This document shows positions 44,957-53,670 of a stretch of DNA of 64,000 nucleotides, piece after piece. Position 1 is the first letter of the stretch. Each line of letters starts with the position of its first letter. The notes under the pieces were generated by a model. It saw nothing but the letters and a program-made list of their open reading frames with translations, was not told the DNA's origin and did no database searches. Position numbers and translations under genes: made by a program. Source of the DNA: JADKAV01 sp963732355 (GTDB lineage: Bacteria > Actinomycetota > Actinomycetes > S36-B12 > UBA10799); NCBI GenBank assembly GCA_963732355.1, contig CAVSZD010000007.1, positions 558,001-622,000 on the forward strand. Reading direction: 5' to 3'.

Positions 44957-45793
44957 ATGCTTCCCGCCGCGACCTGGTTCACTGCCGCTGCGCTGGTGAC
45001 CCCTGTGGCGATGGCCGCTCTGAGCAGTGCGCCGGTTGTGGCCGACCCGTCCGGCTCACCCTCAGTGAGCGCGGATCCGTCAACGTCGCCTCCGGTCGAA
45101 CCGCCTCCGGTCGAACCGCCGCCTCCCGTCGAACCGAGCCCGACCGCCCCGACACCGGCCATCACGACCACGCCCGAACTGGACATGGAGATCCAACTCA
45201 AGGCACTCGGCCTGCCGACAGGCAACGTGGACGGGCAGATCGATGCGCGCACTCGCCGGGCGGTGTGCGCATTTCGCGATCTCAACGGTCTGCGCGCGAC
45301 CCGCGAACTCCCCGGGCCCGCCCTGATGTCGCAGATCGCGCAGTCCCAGGAGATCCCACTGCTTCCGAAACGCCTGTTCGGGGTGAAGGCACTGGTCAGC
45401 CTCACGTGCCAGGCGACGTACGTGACCAACAACAACGGCGTGGTCGTGCGGGTTCTTCCTGTGAGCACCGGCAAGGACCTCGGTTACCACGCAACGCGGA
45501 CCGGCTTCAAACGCGTCTACTGGAAGTACAACGCCTGGCAGGCCAGCACGCTGTTCCCCGAACCCGACGGCCGTCCCGGGCTCTACCGGCCCATCTACTT
45601 CGATCGTGGAATCGCGTTCCACGGAGTCCGGCGTCCGATTAGGACGATGCCGCAGTCACACGGATGCGTTCGGACCTGGCCGAAGGATCAGGACTGGCTG
45701 TGGAAGCAGTTGAGCGTGCGCGACAGGGTCTTCGTGTACGGCAACTACTGGCGCAAGGCGACGGCATCGCTGGGGGGCTACGGCCGTACCTGA
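44957..45793 (+). CDS. L,D-transpeptidase (YkuD) with peptidoglycan-binding domain
   Basis: Secreted cell-wall enzyme, about 278 residues, forming 3-3 crosslinks or anchoring proteins. A hydrophobic signal (TWFTAAALVTPVAMAALS) is followed by a Pro/Ser/Glu-rich linker, a PG_binding_1-like domain (LKALGLPTGNVDGQIDARTR) and the YkuD domain ending in MPQSHGCVRTWP, with the catalytic Cys. The ATG at 44957 is preferred over GTG 44939. No Shine-Dalgarno is seen, and a TTACAT 8 bp upstream would fit a leaderless message. It converges on guaB3. Confidence 0.88.
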   Translation: MLPAATWFTAAALVTPVAMAALSSAPVVADPSGSPSVSADPSTSPPVEPPPVEPPPPVEPSPTAPTPAITTTPELDMEIQLKALGLPTGNVDGQIDARTRRAVCAFRDLNGLRATRELPGPALMSQIAQSQEIPLLPKRLFGVKALVSLTCQATYVTNNNGVVVRVLPVSTGKDLGYHATRTGFKRVYWKYNAWQASTLFPEPDGRPGLYRPIYFDRGIAFHGVRRPIRTMPQSHGCVRTWPKDQDWLWKQLSVRDRVFVYGNYWRKATASLGGYGRT

Positions 45794-45796
45794 GGG

Positions 45797-46906
45797 TCAG
45801 TGGGTCTGGACCATCTCCACACGCTGGAAACTCTTCAGATCCGTGTACCCGCACAACGCGATCGAACGGCGTAGCGCACCCACCAGGTTCATCGTCCCGT
45901 CGCTGACGTGTGAGGGTCCGAACAGGATCTCGTCCCAGGTGCCGACGGTGTCGAACTCGACCATCTCGCCACGCGGCAGCTCCGCGTGGGTCGCCTCCAT
46001 GCCCCAGTGACGACCTGCGCCCGGCGCCTGCGAGGCCCGCGCGAGCGGTGAACCGACCATCGCCGCGTCCGCGCCACAGGCGATCGCCTTGACGATGTCG
46101 CCACTGCGGCCCATTGCGCCATCGGCCACCACGTGCACATACCGGCCACCGGACTCATCGAGGTAGTCGCGCCTGGCAGCTGCCACATCGGCAATCGCTG
46201 TCGCCATCGGCACCCGGACCCCGAGCACGTCCGCTGTCGTGTGGCTCGCACCGCCGCCGAACCCAACGAGCACTCCGGCCGCGCCTGCCCGCATCAGGTG
46301 CAGCGCCGACTGGTAGGTCGCGACCCCGCCGACAAGCACGGGGACGTCGAGTTCATAGATGAACTGCTTGAGGTTCAGCGGTTCGCGGCCGACCGAGACG
46401 TGTTCGGCCGAGACGGTCGTGCCGCGGATGACAAAGATGTCCACACCGGCCGAGGTGACATCCCGGAAGTAGTCATGGGTCTTCTGCGGCGACAACGAGC
46501 CTGCCACCGTGATGCCGGCCGCACGCATCTGGCGAACCCGGGCGACGATGAGTTCAGGCTTGATCGGTTCTGCGTAAAGGCGTTGCAGCAGCGGAACAGC
46601 TTCACGGGGGTCGACTGCGGCGATCTGGGCAAAGGCATCGGCGGGGTCCTCGTAACGGGTCCACAGCCCCTCGAGGTTCAGAACCGCCAGACCACCCGCC
46701 TGACCCATCTCGATGGCCGTCTGCGGCGAAACAACCGAATCCATCGGTGCTGCCAGGATCGGCAGTTCGAACCCGTACGCGTCGATCTGCCAGCCCAGTT
46801 CCACCGACTCCGGATCCCTGGTACGCCGATGGGGGGCTACCGCCACGTCGTCGAACGAGTACCCCGCCCGCGCCGACTTGGAAAGACCGATCACTATGTC
46901 GCTCAC
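45797..46906 (-). CDS. guaB3: GuaB3 family IMP dehydrogenase-related protein
   Basis: TIM-barrel protein of 369 residues, actinobacterial GuaB paralogue without CBS domains. PILAAPMDSVVSP near 50 and DESGGRYVHVVADGAMGRSG near 245 match the IMPDH/GMP-reductase fold. At the position of the catalytic Cys loop it reads VGFGGGASHTTADVLG, with no Cys. The family has been linked to GMP reductase activity in other bacteria; whether that holds for this Cys-less loop is uncertain. It lies 68 bp downstream of guaB. Confidence 0.87.
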   Translation of the reverse strand: MSDIVIGLSKSARAGYSFDDVAVAPHRRTRDPESVELGWQIDAYGFELPILAAPMDSVVSPQTAIEMGQAGGLAVLNLEGLWTRYEDPADAFAQIAAVDPREAVPLLQRLYAEPIKPELIVARVRQMRAAGITVAGSLSPQKTHDYFRDVTSAGVDIFVIRGTTVSAEHVSVGREPLNLKQFIYELDVPVLVGGVATYQSALHLMRAGAAGVLVGFGGGASHTTADVLGVRVPMATAIADVAAARRDYLDESGGRYVHVVADGAMGRSGDIVKAIACGADAAMVGSPLARASQAPGAGRHWGMEATHAELPRGEMVEFDTVGTWDEILFGPSHVSDGTMNLVGALRRSIALCGYTDLKSFQRVEMVQTH

Positions 46907-46973
46907 GAGAGGAAAGCCTAGCGGGGCATTTGTGCGCTCGCCGATGTGATGCCCACAGGGAAGTGGGACCCCG

Positions 46974-48470
46974 CTAACGCCGGTGGTAGTTGGGAGCTTC
47001 GACAGTCATCTGGATGTCGTGCGGGTGACTCTCCTTGAGCCCCGCGGCGGTGATCCGCACGAAACGCCCGCGACTGTGCAGCTCAGGGATGGACGAGGCG
47101 CCGCTGTAGCCCATCGCCGCCCGAAGTCCGCCGGTCAATTGGTGGGCAACCACGGAGAGTTTTCCACGGTACGGAACCTGGCCCTCGATGCCCTCAGGGA
47201 CGAGTTTGTCGTCGCTGAGGACATCGTCTTGGAAGTAGCGATCCTTGGAGTAGGACTTCGCCTCACCACGCGATTGCATGGCGGCCAGCGATCCCATCCC
47301 CCGGTACTGCTTGAACTGCTTTCCACTGACGAAGACCACCTCACCGGGTGACTCCTCACACCCTGCGAGCAGCGATCCGAGCATCACCGTGTCGGCACCG
47401 GCGACCATGGCTTTGGCGATGTCGCCGCTGTACTGCAGACCGCCGTCGGCGATGACGGGAAGGCCCTTGGGACGCAGGGCCGTGGCCACCTCGTGGATCG
47501 CGGTGACCTGCGGGACGCCGACACCGGCGACCACCCGTGTTGTGCAGATCGAGCCGGGCCCTACGCCGACCTTCACGGCGTCCGCACCAGCTTCAGCAAG
47601 CGCAAGTGCGGCCTCGGCGGTGGCGATGTTGCCTCCCACTACGTCGATCTCGGTGTCGGCCTTTAGCCGGGCGACCATCTCCAGAACCCCGCTGCTGTGC
47701 CCGTGGGCGGTGTCCACGACCACGAAATCGACGCCGGCGTCCACCAGCGTCATGGCCCGCTTGTAGGAGTCCTCGCCAACACCCACTGCCGCCCCGACGA
47801 CGAGGCGTCCGGCGCTGTCCTTGGTGGCGTCAGGGAACGCTTCGGACTTGAGGAAGTCCTTTACAGTGATCAGTCCCCGAACACGGTTCTGCTCATCCAC
47901 GAGAGGCAGTTTCTCGACCTTGTGACGACGCAGCAGCGCCAGCGCGTCGGCCGGCTCGATCCCCAGGTAGCCGGTGACCAACGGCGCAGGAGTCATCAAT
48001 TGGGAGACCGGTACGGACAGGTCCTCCTCAAAGCGCATGTCCCGGTTCGTCACGATCCCAAGCAGCCGGCCCTCGTCGTCGACCACCGGAAGCCCGGAGA
48101 TGCGGTAACGCCGGCACATCGCATCCACCTCGGCAAGGGTGTCCTGTGGGCGACAGGTCACCGGGTTGGACACCATGCCCGCCTCGGAGCGCTTGACCAT
48201 GTCGACCTGCAGCGCCTGGTCCTCGATGGACATGTTGCGGTGCAGCACACCGACCCCACCGATACGAGCCATCGCAATGGCCATGCGTGCTTCGGTGACA
48301 GTGTCCATCGCACTACTGACCAGAGGCACCCGCAGGCGCAGCGAACGGGTGAGAGCCGTGGAGGTGTCCACCTCGGATGGCACGACGTCGGAGGCCGACG
48401 GCACCAGTAGAACGTCGTCGAAGGTAAGTCCTATGGGGGCGAACGGGTCGTTGGCCGAGGAGTGCTCCAT
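46974..48470 (-). CDS. guaB: Inosine-5'-monophosphate dehydrogenase
   Basis: Oxidises IMP to XMP, the rate-limiting step of GMP synthesis. 498 residues. The barrel starts LTFDDVLLVP; two CBS domains fill about residues 95-205 (SGLPVVDDEGRLLGIVTNRD, KLPLVDEQNRVRGLITVKDF). The active-site loop is VGPGSICTTRVVAG near 305 with the catalytic Cys, and the flap has MGSLAAM near 390. It is upstream of guaB3 and downstream of a BldM-like regulator. Confidence 0.96.
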   Translation of the reverse strand: MEHSSANDPFAPIGLTFDDVLLVPSASDVVPSEVDTSTALTRSLRLRVPLVSSAMDTVTEARMAIAMARIGGVGVLHRNMSIEDQALQVDMVKRSEAGMVSNPVTCRPQDTLAEVDAMCRRYRISGLPVVDDEGRLLGIVTNRDMRFEEDLSVPVSQLMTPAPLVTGYLGIEPADALALLRRHKVEKLPLVDEQNRVRGLITVKDFLKSEAFPDATKDSAGRLVVGAAVGVGEDSYKRAMTLVDAGVDFVVVDTAHGHSSGVLEMVARLKADTEIDVVGGNIATAEAALALAEAGADAVKVGVGPGSICTTRVVAGVGVPQVTAIHEVATALRPKGLPVIADGGLQYSGDIAKAMVAGADTVMLGSLLAGCEESPGEVVFVSGKQFKQYRGMGSLAAMQSRGEAKSYSKDRYFQDDVLSDDKLVPEGIEGQVPYRGKLSVVAHQLTGGLRAAMGYSGASSIPELHSRGRFVRITAAGLKESHPHDIQMTVEAPNYHRR

Positions 48471-48498
48471 GCAGCAAGGTTACGCGCTGGCGAAAACC

Positions 48499-49086
48499 TC
48501 AGTTAATGAGTCCCGCGCGCAATCCCACGGCTACGGCCTGGGCACGGTCTGAGGCGCGCAGTTTCCTGAAGAGCCTGCGGGCATGGGTCTTGATGGTGTC
48601 CTCGGACAGGTACAGCTCACGGCCGATCTCGCCATTGGACATCCCCCGAGACATTCCGTCCAGAACCTGGGTCTCCCGCTCGGAGAGCCGGAACTCCGGG
48701 ACACTGACAACGGGCACCCGGCTGGCCGATCCTACGTGGTACACCGCCATGCCCAGTTCCAGTCGAGTGGCGTCCTTGCTGATGTATCCGGCTGCACCAT
48801 TGGCCACGGCCGTGGCCACCATCTGCGGATCATCCCCGGAGGTGAGCATCACGATGCGCACTGTGGGATCTGAATGCAGCAGACGCCGGGCACATTCCAG
48901 CCCACTCATGCCGGGCATCCGCACGTCGAGCAGGACCAAGTCAGGTCGTTCGCTGGCGCATCGTGCAAGTGCCTCATCACCGCTGCTGGCCAGACTGACC
49001 GTGACGACACCTGGCAAGGTGCTCACCAGCCGCCTCAATCCGTCACGCACGGCGGGTGCGTCGTCCACGATCAACACCGACGTCAC
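48499..49086 (-). CDS. LuxR-type response regulator, BldM-like
   Basis: A 195-residue regulator with a receiver domain (SVLIVDDAP, phospho-acceptor-position Asp54 in LLDVRMPGMSG, Lys in YISKDATR) and a LuxR-type HTH (LSERETQVLDGMSRGMSNGE, LSEDTIKTHARRLFRKL). GTG 49086 has GGAGG six bases upstream. Its place between a WhiD-like gene and guaB mirrors streptomycete bldM, an orphan regulator of development. No sensor kinase is nearby, consistent with an orphan. Confidence 0.85.
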   Translation of the reverse strand: MTSVLIVDDAPAVRDGLRRLVSTLPGVVTVSLASSGDEALARCASERPDLVLLDVRMPGMSGLECARRLLHSDPTVRIVMLTSGDDPQMVATAVANGAAGYISKDATRLELGMAVYHVGSASRVPVVSVPEFRLSERETQVLDGMSRGMSNGEIGRELYLSEDTIKTHARRLFRKLRASDRAQAVAVGLRAGLIN

Positions 49087-49155
49087 GGGGCACCTCCTCA
49101 GCAGGCTCTGATGCACCTATCGGCCGGTACCGGGAATTGCTTGAATCAGTGCGGC

Positions 49156-50043
49156 TCACCCGGCCGCGCGATGCAGTGCCGTGATGTCGGAGCGGGCGTC
49201 CCACCTTTGCGCGAGTTCTCCGGAGAGTCCGGCGCGCAACTCGTCGGCGATCCGGCTGGCCGCCACAAAGTGATCGTGGGCAGCAACCGGGTCCTCCGGG
49301 GCCAAGAGGGCGGCCAGCACAGCGTGCCCTGGCCAGGCCACCGCGAGGAAACCCATCGACGTGCTGAGCATCAAGGACCGCTGGAGATTGGCGATCGCGT
49401 CCGCCTTGTGAGCATCCTCGATCTGCGCCACCGCAAGGAACAGCAGGGACTTCGCGACATGGCGTGGGGCGTTGGCAGCTTCTGAGTGCTCAACGGCCTC
49501 GGAAGCCTTCGTCACGGCTGCACCGTAATCCGAATTCAGCAGGGCAATCTCACATTGGACCCAGGTCAGACGCACACGGTGACGCCACCAGATCGGAGTC
49601 TGACTCGGATCGCCACCGACCCGTTCGAGAAGCGACCGGGCCTGAGCCAATGTGTTCGCCGCCGTGGCCGCGTCCTCCATACCCACTGAATCCGCAGCCA
49701 AGCCCGTCAGAGCCTCAATCGCCGAGCCCGGTGTGGCCGCCGTCGCCATGGCCTCCCGGTCGGCCACCACCGCAAGATCATGACACCCGAGTTGGCGCAG
49801 CAGGCTCGCCTTCAGCGATCGCGCCATGGAGTACTCCGGAGTGCCCCGTGGAATCGCCTCCACGTGTTCGAACGCCTCCCCGTAACGACCACATGCACCC
49901 AGTGCCACCCCGAGCAGCCACTGGTGGAAGGCACGCTTGCCGGGGTCGATGCCGGATAGTCCGCGCAGCAGCGGCAAGGCATCTTGAACAGACCCGTGGA
50001 ACACGTTCCACTCGCCCCGTTCAAGACCCTCATTCATCGGCAT
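49156..50043 (-). CDS. Alpha-helical TPR-like protein of unknown function
   Basis: A 295-residue, Ala/Leu-rich, all-helical protein. Repeating helix pairs (LGVALGACGRYGEAFEHVEA, SEAVEHSEAANAPRHVAKSL, ADAIANLQRSLMLSTSMGFL) suggest TPR-type repeats, similar in style to the helical parts of LuxR/BTAD regulators, but no DNA-binding domain is present. The start is ATG 50043. It lies between the MerR/B12 regulator (51 bp) and the BldM-like gene (69 bp) on the same strand, so a regulatory partner role is possible. The family is not recognised. Confidence 0.65.
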   Translation of the reverse strand: MPMNEGLERGEWNVFHGSVQDALPLLRGLSGIDPGKRAFHQWLLGVALGACGRYGEAFEHVEAIPRGTPEYSMARSLKASLLRQLGCHDLAVVADREAMATAATPGSAIEALTGLAADSVGMEDAATAANTLAQARSLLERVGGDPSQTPIWWRHRVRLTWVQCEIALLNSDYGAAVTKASEAVEHSEAANAPRHVAKSLLFLAVAQIEDAHKADAIANLQRSLMLSTSMGFLAVAWPGHAVLAALLAPEDPVAAHDHFVAASRIADELRAGLSGELAQRWDARSDITALHRAAG

Positions 50044-50094
50044 GGATCAAGGGTATGTCCGACCCGTCGCGACCGGCGATCGCGCCGCGTGGAA

Positions 50095-50952
50095 TCAGAC
50101 GTGGCTGCGAACGAAGTTCACCGCCTCTGTCAGATCGCCCAGATGTGGCGCTGGTGAGCCCTGCGACCATCCCGGCCCGGCAGTGGCGATCGCCGGCTTG
50201 GGCCGAATGCCCGGAAGGTGAGCGAAGCCCTCTTGGTCGGCGTTGGGAGCCAATTGCGCCCACAGGATGACCACCGCGGGGTGAAGCCGTTTTGCCGCCT
50301 CACCCAAGGCCACGGCCGGGGTCCTGGCGGTGAGCAGTTCAGCCCCGATGCCCTCTTCGGCAAGAGCCGCACGCAACGCGTACAACGGAAGGACGTGATC
50401 CTCGGTGGCTGTGGCCGCCAGAAGCACACCCTCGCGCTTGACCCGGGTGTCAAGGAACAGCCCGGCAGTAACGGCGTCGGAGAGCACGTGCTCGACATCC
50501 ACCCCTGCCTGGCGGTCCTCCCACTGGTGGCCCGCCTTCTGCAGCACTGGGACGATCAGGTCGCTCCATGCGGTCAGCACCCCCTGGGACCGGACCGCGT
50601 CTGCGACCAAGTGAGCGCAACGCTGTCCGTCCAGCGCATTGGCCGCCTCCCACAGCGAGCGCACCGCGGCTGCCCCGATGTGCCCTTGGGCGTGGGCGGT
50701 TACCTCGGGGACATCCGGCAGTGCTGAGCGGACCGACGCCGCAGCCTGCGCCACCGGCACGCCAGAACGCATCAGCCGCTGCATCGCCACCAGTCGGTCG
50801 ACGTCTTCGGGGGTGTACCGGCGATGCGCTCCCTCGCTTCGCGCCGAGGGCTCAAGACCGTATCTGTGCGCCCATGTCCTAAGAGTCGCCGGGGAAATTC
50901 CCAATTGCCGGGCCACGGCACCAGCCGAAAGCGTCACCATCTCATCCACCAC
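50095..50952 (-). CDS. MerR-family regulator with cobalamin-binding domain (CarH/LitR-like)
   Basis: A 285-residue protein: MerR HTH (residues about 6-75, SAGAVARQLGISPATLRTWA), a four-helix cap domain and a Rossmann-like B12 domain. The cap has the W-x9-EH motif of CarH photoreceptors (Trp144, Glu154, His155), and the B12 domain has TEDHVLPL with Glu184 and His186 at the lower-ligand position. These features support adenosylcobalamin binding and light sensing, but they are read by eye. GTG 50952 or ATG 50940 may be used. It is divergent from whiD. Confidence 0.8.
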   Translation of the reverse strand: MVDEMVTLSAGAVARQLGISPATLRTWAHRYGLEPSARSEGAHRRYTPEDVDRLVAMQRLMRSGVPVAQAAASVRSALPDVPEVTAHAQGHIGAAAVRSLWEAANALDGQRCAHLVADAVRSQGVLTAWSDLIVPVLQKAGHQWEDRQAGVDVEHVLSDAVTAGLFLDTRVKREGVLLAATATEDHVLPLYALRAALAEEGIGAELLTARTPAVALGEAAKRLHPAVVILWAQLAPNADQEGFAHLPGIRPKPAIATAGPGWSQGSPAPHLGDLTEAVNFVRSHV

Positions 50953-51012
50953 TCAACGAGTGTGAACAGGTTTCGCGCCGTCCGCACTTTTTCGCTCAGA
51001 GTGAACTGGGGC

Positions 51013-51041
51013 TTGACACGCTTTTGAAACGGTTTTAGATT
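51013..51041 (+). promoter_or_regulatory. Consensus sigma-70 promoter of the whiD-like gene
   Basis: TTGACA (51013-51018), a 17-bp spacer and TAGATT (51036-51041) precede the gene start by 29 bp, with AAGGAG at the ribosome site. Two GTGAAC(A/T)GG strings at 50962 and 51001, 39 bp apart, lie just upstream, between this promoter and the divergent MerR start; they could be regulator sites. Confidence 0.75.
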
Positions 51042-51070
51042 CATATCAACGACGAACAAGGAGTCACAAA

Positions 51071-51361
51071 ATGGCCGAGCTCTCAAGGCTTCCGGGCACC
51101 AACACCGATCACTGGGATTGGCAGATGCACGGTGCATGCCGCGGTGAAGACTCCTCGAACTTCTTCCACCCCGAGGGCGAACGTGGCGCTGCCCGGGTCA
51201 TCCGCACAAACCGGGCCAAGGCGATCTGCGCGGAGTGCCCAGTGCAGAAGGCCTGCTTGGAACACGCACTTGCAGTACGCGAGCCATATGGCATATGGGG
51301 CGGGCTCGGCGAGGACGAATTGGCCTCGCTGTACCAGCAACGAAAGCTGAACATCGCCTGA
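51071..51361 (+). CDS. whiD: WhiB-family Fe-S regulator, WhiD/WhiB3-like
   Basis: A 96-residue actinobacterium-specific [4Fe-4S] regulator. Cluster cysteines are Cys23 (GACRG), Cys53, Cys56 and Cys62 (AICAECPVQKAC); the sigma-interaction turn GIWGG is at 74-78. The stretches NTDHWDWQMHGACRG and SNFFHPEGERGAARV match the WhiD/WhiB3 subgroup better than WhiB1 or WhmD. Neighbouring groEL, bldM-like and guaB genes reproduce the streptomycete whiD locus. AAGGAG lies seven bases before the ATG. Confidence 0.88.
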   Translation: MAELSRLPGTNTDHWDWQMHGACRGEDSSNFFHPEGERGAARVIRTNRAKAICAECPVQKACLEHALAVREPYGIWGGLGEDELASLYQQRKLNIA

Positions 51362-51407
51362 CCCCGAACCGGTCGCACCAGCTCCCTCCCCTGGTCGGCG
51401 ACCACCA

Positions 51408-51444
51408 AGAAGGCCCCGGACAACTCATCGGTCCGGGGCCTTCT
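51408..51444. terminator. Stem-loop after the whiD-like gene
   Basis: AGAAGGCCCCGGAC (51408-51421) and GTCCGGGGCCTTCT (51431-51444) form a perfect 14-bp stem with a 9-nt loop, followed by CCTGTT. It lies 47 bp after the stop and is a likely terminator. Confidence 0.8.
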
Positions 51445-51464
51445 CCTGTTCGCGCCGGCAGACG

Positions 51465-51504
51465 CAGCAGAGGGCCCCGGACTTCCGCCCGGGGCCCTCT
51501 GCTG
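51465..51504. terminator. Stem-loop between whiD-like gene and groEL
   Basis: CAGCAGAGGGCCCCGG (51465-51480) and CCGGGGCCCTCTGCTG (51489-51504) form a perfect 16-bp stem with an 8-nt loop. It starts 4 bp after the groEL stop on the minus strand. With the neighbouring hairpin it insulates two convergent transcription units. Confidence 0.8.
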
Positions 51505-51508
51505 TCGC

Positions 51509-53143
51509 TTAGATGTGACCGTGGTGGTGGGAGTGACCGTGACCGTGGTCGTGGTCGTGGTCGTCCTCCTCCTCGGGCTTCTCCACCACGAGCGCCTCGG
51601 TGGTCAGCAGCATGGCCGCGATCGACCCCGCGTGCTCGACGGCGGCACGAGTGACCTTCACCGGGTCGATGACACCGGCCGCGATGAGGTCGCCGTACTC
51701 GTCGGTGGCGGCGTTGAATCCCTGACCGAGCTCCATGCCGGCGACGGTGGCGACGACCACATCGCCGGACTGCCCAGCGTTACGGGCGATCCAGGACAAC
51801 GGGGACGTAAGCGCCTTCTTGACGATCCGGATGCCTGCGGCCTCATCGGCGTCGGCTCCGCTGGACTCGTCGAGTTCGGCAGCAGCGTGCACGAGGACCG
51901 AGCCGCCACCGGCGACGATGCCCTCTTCCACGGCGGCGCGGGTGGCCGCAACTGCGTCCTCCACGCGGTGCTTCTTCTCCTTGAGCTCCACCTCGGTGTG
52001 GGCGCCGACCTCGATGACGCACACTCCGCCGACGAGCTTGGCCAGACGCTCCTTGAGCTTGTCACGGTCCCAGTCGGAGTCGCTGGCCTCGATCTCGGCC
52101 TTGATCTGCTCGATCCGGCCTTCAATCAGTGTGGTGTCGCCCTTGCCGTCCACGATGGTCGTGTCGTCCTTGGTGATGACCACGCGGTGGGCCGTTCCCA
52201 ACACATCGAGGTCGACCTGGTCCAGCTTCATGCCGAGGTCCTCGGTCACGACCTGAGCCCCGGTCAGGACGGCCATGTCCTGCAGCATCGCCTTGCGACG
52301 ATCACCGAAGGCCGGGGCCTTGACCGCAGCGGACGCGAACGTGCCACGGATCTTGTTCACGACCAGCGCGGAGAGCGCTTCACCCTCGACGTCCTCAGCA
52401 ACGATCACGAGCGGCTTACCGGCCTGAATCACCTTCTCCAGCAGCGGCAGCAGTTCATTGAGCGCCGCGACCTTGCCCTGCACCAGCAGGATGAGCGGGT
52501 TGTCGATGACCGCTTCCATGCGCTCGGTGTCGGTGACGAAGTACGGCGAGATGTACCCCTTGTCGAACTGCATCCCCTCGGTGAAGTCCAGGGCCATCGC
52601 GGTGGTGGTCGCCTCTTCCACGGTGATCACACCGTCCTTGCCGACCTTCTCGAACGCCTCGGCGATCAGGGCGCCGATCTCGGAGTCCTGAGCAGAAATC
52701 GTTGCTACCTGCGCGGTCTCGGCAGTTCCCTCGACGGGGCGCGAAGCACCGGACAGGTACTCGGAGACCTGAGCGACGGCCTTGTCGATGCCGCGCTTGA
52801 CCCCCATGGGGGCCGCGCCAGCCACCACGAGCCGGACACCTTCGGCGACCATGGCCTGGGCCAGAACGGTGGCTGTCGTGGTGCCGTCACCGGCCACGTC
52901 GTTGGTCTTGGTGGCGACCTCTTTGACCAATTGCACCCCGAGGTTCTCGTAGGGGTCGGTCACCTCGATCTCGCGGGCGATGGTCACGCCGTCGTTGGTG
53001 ATGGTCGGAGCACCCCACGACTTGTCCAGGACCACGTTGCGGCCTTTGGGGCCGAGGGTCACGCGGACCGCGTCGGCAAGGGTGTTGACGCCGCGCTCGA
53101 GCGACCGTCGGGCCTCGACGTCGAATTCCACAATCTTGGGCAT
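51509..53143 (-). CDS. groEL: Chaperonin GroEL (GroEL1 type)
   Basis: 60-kDa chaperonin, 544 residues. TLGPKGRNVVLDKSWGAPTI near 30 and NDVAGDGTTTATVLAQAMV near 81 (ATP site) are typical. The tail is very His-rich (DHDHDHGHGHSHHHGH) instead of the GGM repeats of GroEL2, as in the actinobacterial GroEL1 linked to groES. It is 88 bp downstream of groES and controlled by the same CIRCE region. AGAGGAA precedes the ATG. Confidence 0.97.
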   Translation of the reverse strand: MPKIVEFDVEARRSLERGVNTLADAVRVTLGPKGRNVVLDKSWGAPTITNDGVTIAREIEVTDPYENLGVQLVKEVATKTNDVAGDGTTTATVLAQAMVAEGVRLVVAGAAPMGVKRGIDKAVAQVSEYLSGASRPVEGTAETAQVATISAQDSEIGALIAEAFEKVGKDGVITVEEATTTAMALDFTEGMQFDKGYISPYFVTDTERMEAVIDNPLILLVQGKVAALNELLPLLEKVIQAGKPLVIVAEDVEGEALSALVVNKIRGTFASAAVKAPAFGDRRKAMLQDMAVLTGAQVVTEDLGMKLDQVDLDVLGTAHRVVITKDDTTIVDGKGDTTLIEGRIEQIKAEIEASDSDWDRDKLKERLAKLVGGVCVIEVGAHTEVELKEKKHRVEDAVAATRAAVEEGIVAGGGSVLVHAAAELDESSGADADEAAGIRIVKKALTSPLSWIARNAGQSGDVVVATVAGMELGQGFNAATDEYGDLIAAGVIDPVKVTRAAVEHAGSIAAMLLTTEALVVEKPEEEDDHDHDHGHGHSHHHGHI

Positions 53144-53168
53144 TTTGTTCCTCTGCTAGTTGGATGCA

Positions 53169-53216
53169 CGAAGACCCCCGGGACCACCCGGGTACCGGGG
53201 ATCCCAGGGGCCTTCG
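53169..53216 (-). terminator. Stem-loop between groES and groEL
   Basis: Read on the minus strand, arms at 53216-53207 and 53178-53169 pair over ten positions (CGAAG with CTTCG, one G-U, then CCCC with GGGG). An inner GC-rich region containing CCCGGG twice may pair further. It could set the groES to groEL ratio by partial termination or processing; there is no U-run. Confidence 0.5.
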
Positions 53217-53231
53217 CCTTAACGCTTGGGA

Positions 53232-53531
53232 CTACTTCTCGACCACTGCCAGCACGTCGCGTGCTGACAGGATCAAGTAGTCCTCGCCTTCGTACTTGAT
53301 CTCAGTGCCGCCGTACTTGGAGTACACGACGACGTCACCCACGCTGATGTCCAGCGGGATGCGCTTGTCGCCGTCCTCATCGAAACGACCCGGACCCACC
53401 GCGAGGACCTTGCCCTCTTGCGGCTTCTCCTTGGCCGTGTCCGGGATGACCAGGCCTGAGGCCGTGGTCTGCTCTGCGTCCAGCGGCTGCACGAGGATGC
53501 GGTCCTCGAGCGGCTTAATGGCGACCGACAC
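53232..53531 (-). CDS. groES: Co-chaperonin GroES
   Basis: 10-kDa co-chaperonin, 99 residues. SVAIKPLEDRILVQPLDAEQ at the start, the mobile loop TTASGLVIPDTAKEKPQEG near 23 and the terminal VYSKYGGTEIKYEGEDYLIL. The GTG start at 53531 has GGGAGG six bases upstream. First gene of the groES-groEL operon, about 95 bp downstream of the first CIRCE element. Confidence 0.97.
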   Translation of the reverse strand: MSVAIKPLEDRILVQPLDAEQTTASGLVIPDTAKEKPQEGKVLAVGPGRFDEDGDKRIPLDISVGDVVVYSKYGGTEIKYEGEDYLILSARDVLAVVEK

Positions 53532-53625
53532 GGTCTACCTCCCATTTGGGATCGAATAACGGACAGTGGTACCAGCCGGTCTTCTGCCACCCCGAGCGTC
53601 GCGGTCCCGGAACGACTCCAACCGA

Positions 53626-53652
53626 TTAGCACTCACAGCGGGTGAGTGCTAA
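53626..53652. promoter_or_regulatory. CIRCE operator 1
   Basis: TTAGCACTC, nine bases, GAGTGCTAA: a perfect match to the HrcA-binding CIRCE consensus, located upstream of groES. It implies HrcA repression of the groESL operon, though hrcA is not in the window. Confidence 0.95.
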
Positions 53653-53670
53653 CTCAGACACTAATCGCGA

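Noticed and set aside
51515..53299. Long plus-strand open frame (594 codons) opposite groEL
   Set aside because: Antisense to groEL and part of groES; no recognisable domain and no start context.
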